Shown: positions 5,331 through 7,849 of the stretch, piece by piece
Layout: each line of letters starts with the position of its first letter
How positions within the stretch are numbered: the stretch's first letter is position 1
Assembly: GCA_003132905.1 (NCBI GenBank)
Contig: PKZC01000285.1
Location: forward strand, 1 to 7,849
From: Bryobacterales bacterium
GTDB taxonomy: Bacteria; Acidobacteriota; Terriglobia; Bryobacterales; Bryobacteraceae
DNA length: 7,849 bases
Reading direction: 5' to 3'
The notes under the pieces: generated by a model
What the model saw: only the letters and a program-made list of their open reading frames with translations
What the model was told of the DNA's origin: nothing
Database searches by the model: none
Translations under genes and position numbers: made by a program

Positions 5331-7041
5331 TATGGCGCTGATCCTGGCGGCAGTATCGGCGATTTGCTGTTTGGTGTGCATGACAAGTTGCAAGCAGCAG
5401 GGCCCGCCGGCCGCCAAGCCGGATCTTTCGAGCCTCACTGACGACTTTGTGTATGGATCGCTGGCGTTGTCGCCGGTGTCCGCGACGTCGGCTGGGTATC
5501 ACGAGCACAAAGGCGCGAAACTAGATGAGCAGATTGACGATTTCAGCGCGGCGGGAATCGACCAGCAGCACAAGTTCTATTCGGATTTTCACAACCGGCT
5601 GGCGGCCATCCAACAGGATGCGCTGTCGGCCGAGGACCGCGCCGATTACCAGATCATCGACAACCAAGTGAATCTGTCGCTGCTGGAATTCGAAAAGATC
5701 CAGAGCTATCGGCACAATCCGACCGTCTATGTCGAGCTGGTTGGCAACGCGCTTTTCAACCCGTTTGTGCTGGAATACGCGCCGCTGGATCAACGGTATC
5801 GCGCGATCATCCAGCGGCTGCAGAAGATTCCGGCTCTGATGCAACAAGGTGAAGCGAACCTGATGGACGCTCCGGAGATCTGGAATCGCGTGGCGCGGGA
5901 GGAGAATGAAGGCAATCTGGAGCTGATCGACAAGACCCTGCGCGCCAAGGCTCCGGATGCTCTGAAGGCGGACTACGATCGCGCGGCCGGCCCGGCTTTA
6001 GACGCGCTGCGGGCGTTTACAAAGTTCTTGAGCGGCGGCTTGTCGAAAAAGACCAGCGATTGGCGGCTTGGCAAAGAGAATTACGACCCTAAGTTCGCCT
6101 ACACCCTGGTTTCCGGCAAGAAGCCCGAGCAGGTGCTGGCCGAAGCCGAAGCTGCACTAAAGGACGTTCGCGATCAGATGGCTAAATTGGCCGCACCCGC
6201 AACCGTGAAGGCCGCGTTGGATAAGATTGCGCAACAGCACACCACTCCAGGCGCTTATATGGATCAGGCCAAGAAGGATCTGGAAGAATCCACCAACTTC
6301 GTCCGTGAGAAGCATCTGGTGACGCTGGCCCCTACCGCCAATCTGCAGGTGATCCCAACGCCTGAGTTCATGCGCGGGATCTATTCGGTGGCCGGATTCA
6401 ACGCTGCGCCGGCGCTAGAACCGCAGCTGGGCGCGTTTTATTGGGTGACACCCATTCCAGCGACCTGGCCCAAGGCGCGCGTGGATTCGAAGCTGCGCGA
6501 GTACAATCGCTACGGCATGATGGAGATTACCATTCATGAGGCCATGCCCGGCCACTACGTGCAGTTCCAGTTCGCGAATGCGGTGGAACCCAAATCGCGC
6601 CGCGTGCTCCGCAGCATCTACGGCAACGGACCTTACGTGGAAGGCTGGGCGCTCTACACGCAACAGATGATGTCGGACGAAGGCTTCATGAACAATAGCC
6701 AGGAGTTGCGGCTGACGATGATGAAGCAGCTGCTCCGATCGATCGCCAATGCGATTCTCGACATCAGGCTGCAAACCATGGGCATGACCGAGCAGCAGGC
6801 GCTGGATTTGATGATGAACGACACGTTCCAGGAAAAAGAAGAAGCCACCGGCAAGTTCCAGCGCGCGCAATTATCTTCGTGCCAGCTTCCGATGTATTTC
6901 ATCGGATGGCGCGGCTGGCTGGACACGCGCGAGGGTTACAAGAAGCAAAAAGGGGCGGCGTTCCAGCTGCAGCAATTCCACGACGCGGCGCTGAAGGAAA
7001 GCTCGGTGCCGCTGCCGGCGTTGGGTCCGTTGCTGCAGTAA
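5314..7041 (+). CDS. DUF885 family lipoprotein, predicted zinc metallopeptidase
   Basis: This is a 575-residue protein of the DUF885 family. The frame is open from 5209, but the ATG at 5314 has a good GGAGA ribosome site (5303-5307) and begins a proper lipoprotein signal. That signal has a short n-region with Arg2, a hydrophobic core (ALILAAVSAICCLVC) and a lipobox MTSC with Cys26 as the likely lipidated residue. The mature protein should sit outside the inner membrane, anchored by lipid. The metal site is visible as HEAMPGH (408-414, the HExxPGH form typical of the family) with a distal glutamate in EGWALY (Glu443). FYWVTP near 370 and QLSSCQLPMYFIG near the end are further family marks. Members are thought to be peptidases, but the substrate is unknown. 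It overlaps the fabD stop by 17 bases; that pairing has no obvious metabolic logic. Confidence 0.9.
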   Translation: MRQSSNMALILAAVSAICCLVCMTSCKQQGPPAAKPDLSSLTDDFVYGSLALSPVSATSAGYHEHKGAKLDEQIDDFSAAGIDQQHKFYSDFHNRLAAIQQDALSAEDRADYQIIDNQVNLSLLEFEKIQSYRHNPTVYVELVGNALFNPFVLEYAPLDQRYRAIIQRLQKIPALMQQGEANLMDAPEIWNRVAREENEGNLELIDKTLRAKAPDALKADYDRAAGPALDALRAFTKFLSGGLSKKTSDWRLGKENYDPKFAYTLVSGKKPEQVLAEAEAALKDVRDQMAKLAAPATVKAALDKIAQQHTTPGAYMDQAKKDLEESTNFVREKHLVTLAPTANLQVIPTPEFMRGIYSVAGFNAAPALEPQLGAFYWVTPIPATWPKARVDSKLREYNRYGMMEITIHEAMPGHYVQFQFANAVEPKSRRVLRSIYGNGPYVEGWALYTQQMMSDEGFMNNSQELRLTMMKQLLRSIANAILDIRLQTMGMTEQQALDLMMNDTFQEKEEATGKFQRAQLSSCQLPMYFIGWRGWLDTREGYKKQKGAAFQLQQFHDAALKESSVPLPALGPLLQ

Positions 7042-7056
7042 GCGCTCGCGGTGGTA

Positions 7057-7080
7057 CGGTAGGAGAAGAAGGTTCTACCG
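7057..7080. repeat. Inverted repeat before vapB, possible autoregulatory operator
   Basis: CGGTAG (7057-7062) and CTACCG (7075-7080) form a perfect six-base inverted repeat with a 12-base, purine-rich centre. It lies in the short gap between the DUF885 gene and the antitoxin remnant, and the right arm touches the antitoxin's GAGG ribosome site (7080-7083). VapB antitoxins usually bind inverted repeats at this place, so an operator is plausible. There is no following T-run, so it is not an intrinsic terminator for the DUF885 gene. Confidence 0.35.
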
Positions 7081-7091
7081 AGGCGCAACGA

Positions 7092-7283
7092 ATGACTTTC
7101 AACATCAAGAACACTGGGGCTTACCGCGAAAAACTGGATCGCGAGAAACATCGCGGAAGCGAGAAGCCTCTGAGCGCCGAGTTGTTGGAGATTGGTAAGC
7201 GCTGTGCCGCTCACGTGACGAAGCCGGTCAAGTCCAGCGATCACGCCGCTCTTCTTTATGACAACAAGGGACTCCCGCGCTGA
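7092..7283 (+). CDS. vapB: VapB-type antitoxin, internally shortened
   Basis: This is a 63-residue protein. It starts with the VapB opening (MTFNIKN) and jumps almost at once to the family's later part: REKLDRE, then LSAELLEIGKRCAA (27-40) and a C-terminal LLYDNKGLPR, which normally wraps the toxin. The segment that usually lies between these, roughly 20-30 residues carrying the ribbon-helix-helix DNA-binding helices (typically LAxxTGExxTEAV), is missing, with the frame kept. A GAGG ribosome site lies 8 bases before the ATG. Even if expressed, it probably cannot bind the operator as a normal VapB does, though the toxin-binding tail is present. It sits 8 bases before the broken toxin gene. The family assignment is from memory of VapB sequences; the size of the missing piece is an estimate. 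Confidence 0.75.
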   Translation: MTFNIKNTGAYREKLDREKHRGSEKPLSAELLEIGKRCAAHVTKPVKSSDHAALLYDNKGLPR

Positions 7284-7291
7284 GCGCGACG

Positions 7292-7609
7292 ATGATTGTT
7301 GATGCTTCGGCCGTTCTGGCAATTCTCTTGGACGAAAGAGACGCCGCCATATTTGCCAGGGTGATCGAGAGCGCCGGGGATCGACGCCTTGGTAATCGAT
7401 AATCGGGGCGATCCTGTGGCGCAGCGCGAGTTTAACCGCTTCTTTGAGCGAGCCGCGATCACTATCGAACCGGTAACTCTGGAACAAGCTCGGATCGCAA
7501 GAGAAGCCTACCGAGACTTTGGGAAGGGCCATCACCGTCCGATCAACCGCTGCTGTACAAGGGTCGCGACTTCAGCCATACCGATCTGCAATCCGCGCTG
7601 AAGGAATAG
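7292..7609 (+). pseudogene. vapC: VapC-type PIN-domain toxin, broken by two deletions
   Basis: Three pieces of one PIN-domain ribonuclease can be read. Piece one, from the ATG at 7292 to about 7387, gives MIVDASAVLAILLDE with the first catalytic Asp (residue 4), then stops at TAA 7400-7402. Piece two, about 7386-7534 in the next frame, gives ALVIDNRGDPVAQREF and ends EAYRDFGKGHH. Piece three, about 7541-7609, is back in the first frame and gives QPLLYKGRDFSHTDLQSALKE before the TAG. At the first junction the usual ISAANxxE block is absent. At the second the NFGDCFAYALA block is absent. These two blocks hold the conserved Glu and the later Asp residues, so no tRNA- or RNA-cleaving activity should remain. 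The surviving parts look well conserved, which suggests recent decay. It is convergent with the next gene, with 1 base between stops. Confidence 0.85.
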
Positions 7610-7610
7610 T

Positions 7611-7849
7611 TCAGAATTTCAGTACGTGCCACAAACTGGCGAAGTCGTCGGTCCAGGTGATAGGCGGGCGGTCGCTCCATCCGGAGAGATGATGCGCCAA
7701 GCCTGCCCGCTCCAGGAAGTCCTGATTCGATGTCAACAAAACCCAGCGCGCACTGCTCTCACCCGTCTGAGAATCGTCCGGTGAAATGATCTGCACCGCC
7801 GTCCAGCCTAAATAGCTCGCCATTCCGCGTGCCACCGGATCGAGGTTCT
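7611..7849 (-). CDS. Spermidine synthase-like protein, C-terminal part
   Basis: This minus-strand gene is cut by the right edge; 78 codons plus the stop are in the window and the N-terminal part lies outside. The visible sequence resembles the C-terminus of spermidine synthase-like methyltransferase-fold proteins, including those fused to a membrane transporter domain. NLDPVARGMASYLGW is followed by an acidic linker, then SSARWVLLTSNQDFL and the closing PITWTDDFASLWHVLK, which resembles the family's WTDDxSNLxxVLK ending. A GTG at 7835 could be mistaken for a start, but the frame is open to the edge and the residues before it fit the family. The active site is outside the window, so aminopropyltransferase activity cannot be judged. 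The stop lies next to the end of the vapC remnant. Confidence 0.7.
   Translation of the reverse strand, partial: NLDPVARGMASYLGWTAVQIISPDDSQTGESSARWVLLTSNQDFLERAGLAHHLSGWSDRPPITWTDDFASLWHVLKF

Noticed and set aside
7057..7080. Intrinsic terminator after the DUF885 gene
   Set aside because: The stem is only six bases with a 12-base loop and no T-run follows.
6936..7535. Minus-strand open frame of 199 codons over the toxin-antitoxin region
   Set aside because: The plus strand here reads as VapB and VapC fragments with clear family motifs; the minus-strand product resembles nothing and spans several unrelated genes.

Overview
The window looks like a GC-rich bacterial chromosome segment, most likely from an acidobacterium of the Solibacter/Bryobacter type. 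That is an inference from gene style and mix: tandem tail-collar proteins beside a sulfotransferase and an Asp/Asn hydroxylase, a DUF885 lipoprotein, and a VapBC pair of a type common there. No rRNA, tRNA, CRISPR array, insertion sequence or prophage module is visible.

Left part (1-2869). The end of one tail-collar (microcystin-dependent protein-like) gene is followed by a complete second copy. Next comes a 170-residue protein that I read tentatively as a DUF4062/TIR-like fold. Facing these from the other strand are two overlapping genes, an Fe(II)/2-oxoglutarate Asp/Asn beta-hydroxylase-like protein and a PAPS-dependent sulfotransferase, read from a plausible sigma70-type promoter at 2902-2930. 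Together they could form a cell-surface fibre or modification locus (hydroxylate, then sulfate), but this is a hypothesis.

Middle part (2960-5330). An ornithine cyclodeaminase/mu-crystallin family dehydrogenase is followed by two very small minus-strand zinc-ribbon proteins. A stand-alone malonyl-CoA:ACP transacylase (fabD) then starts the next plus-strand unit.

Right part (5314-7849). fabD overlaps by 17 bases a lipoprotein metallopeptidase of the DUF885 family. After it lies a degraded VapBC toxin-antitoxin pair: the antitoxin has lost most of its N-terminal DNA-binding region, and the toxin is broken into three pieces by two deletions that remove most of the PIN-domain catalytic residues. 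The window ends in the C-terminal part of a minus-strand spermidine synthase-like gene.

Genes are tightly packed. Three convergent pairs overlap or nearly abut at their 3' ends, and no stretch longer than about 100 bases lacks a gene. The most unusual items are the three-deletion VapBC relic and the fibre/hydroxylase/sulfotransferase/DUF4062-like neighbourhood.
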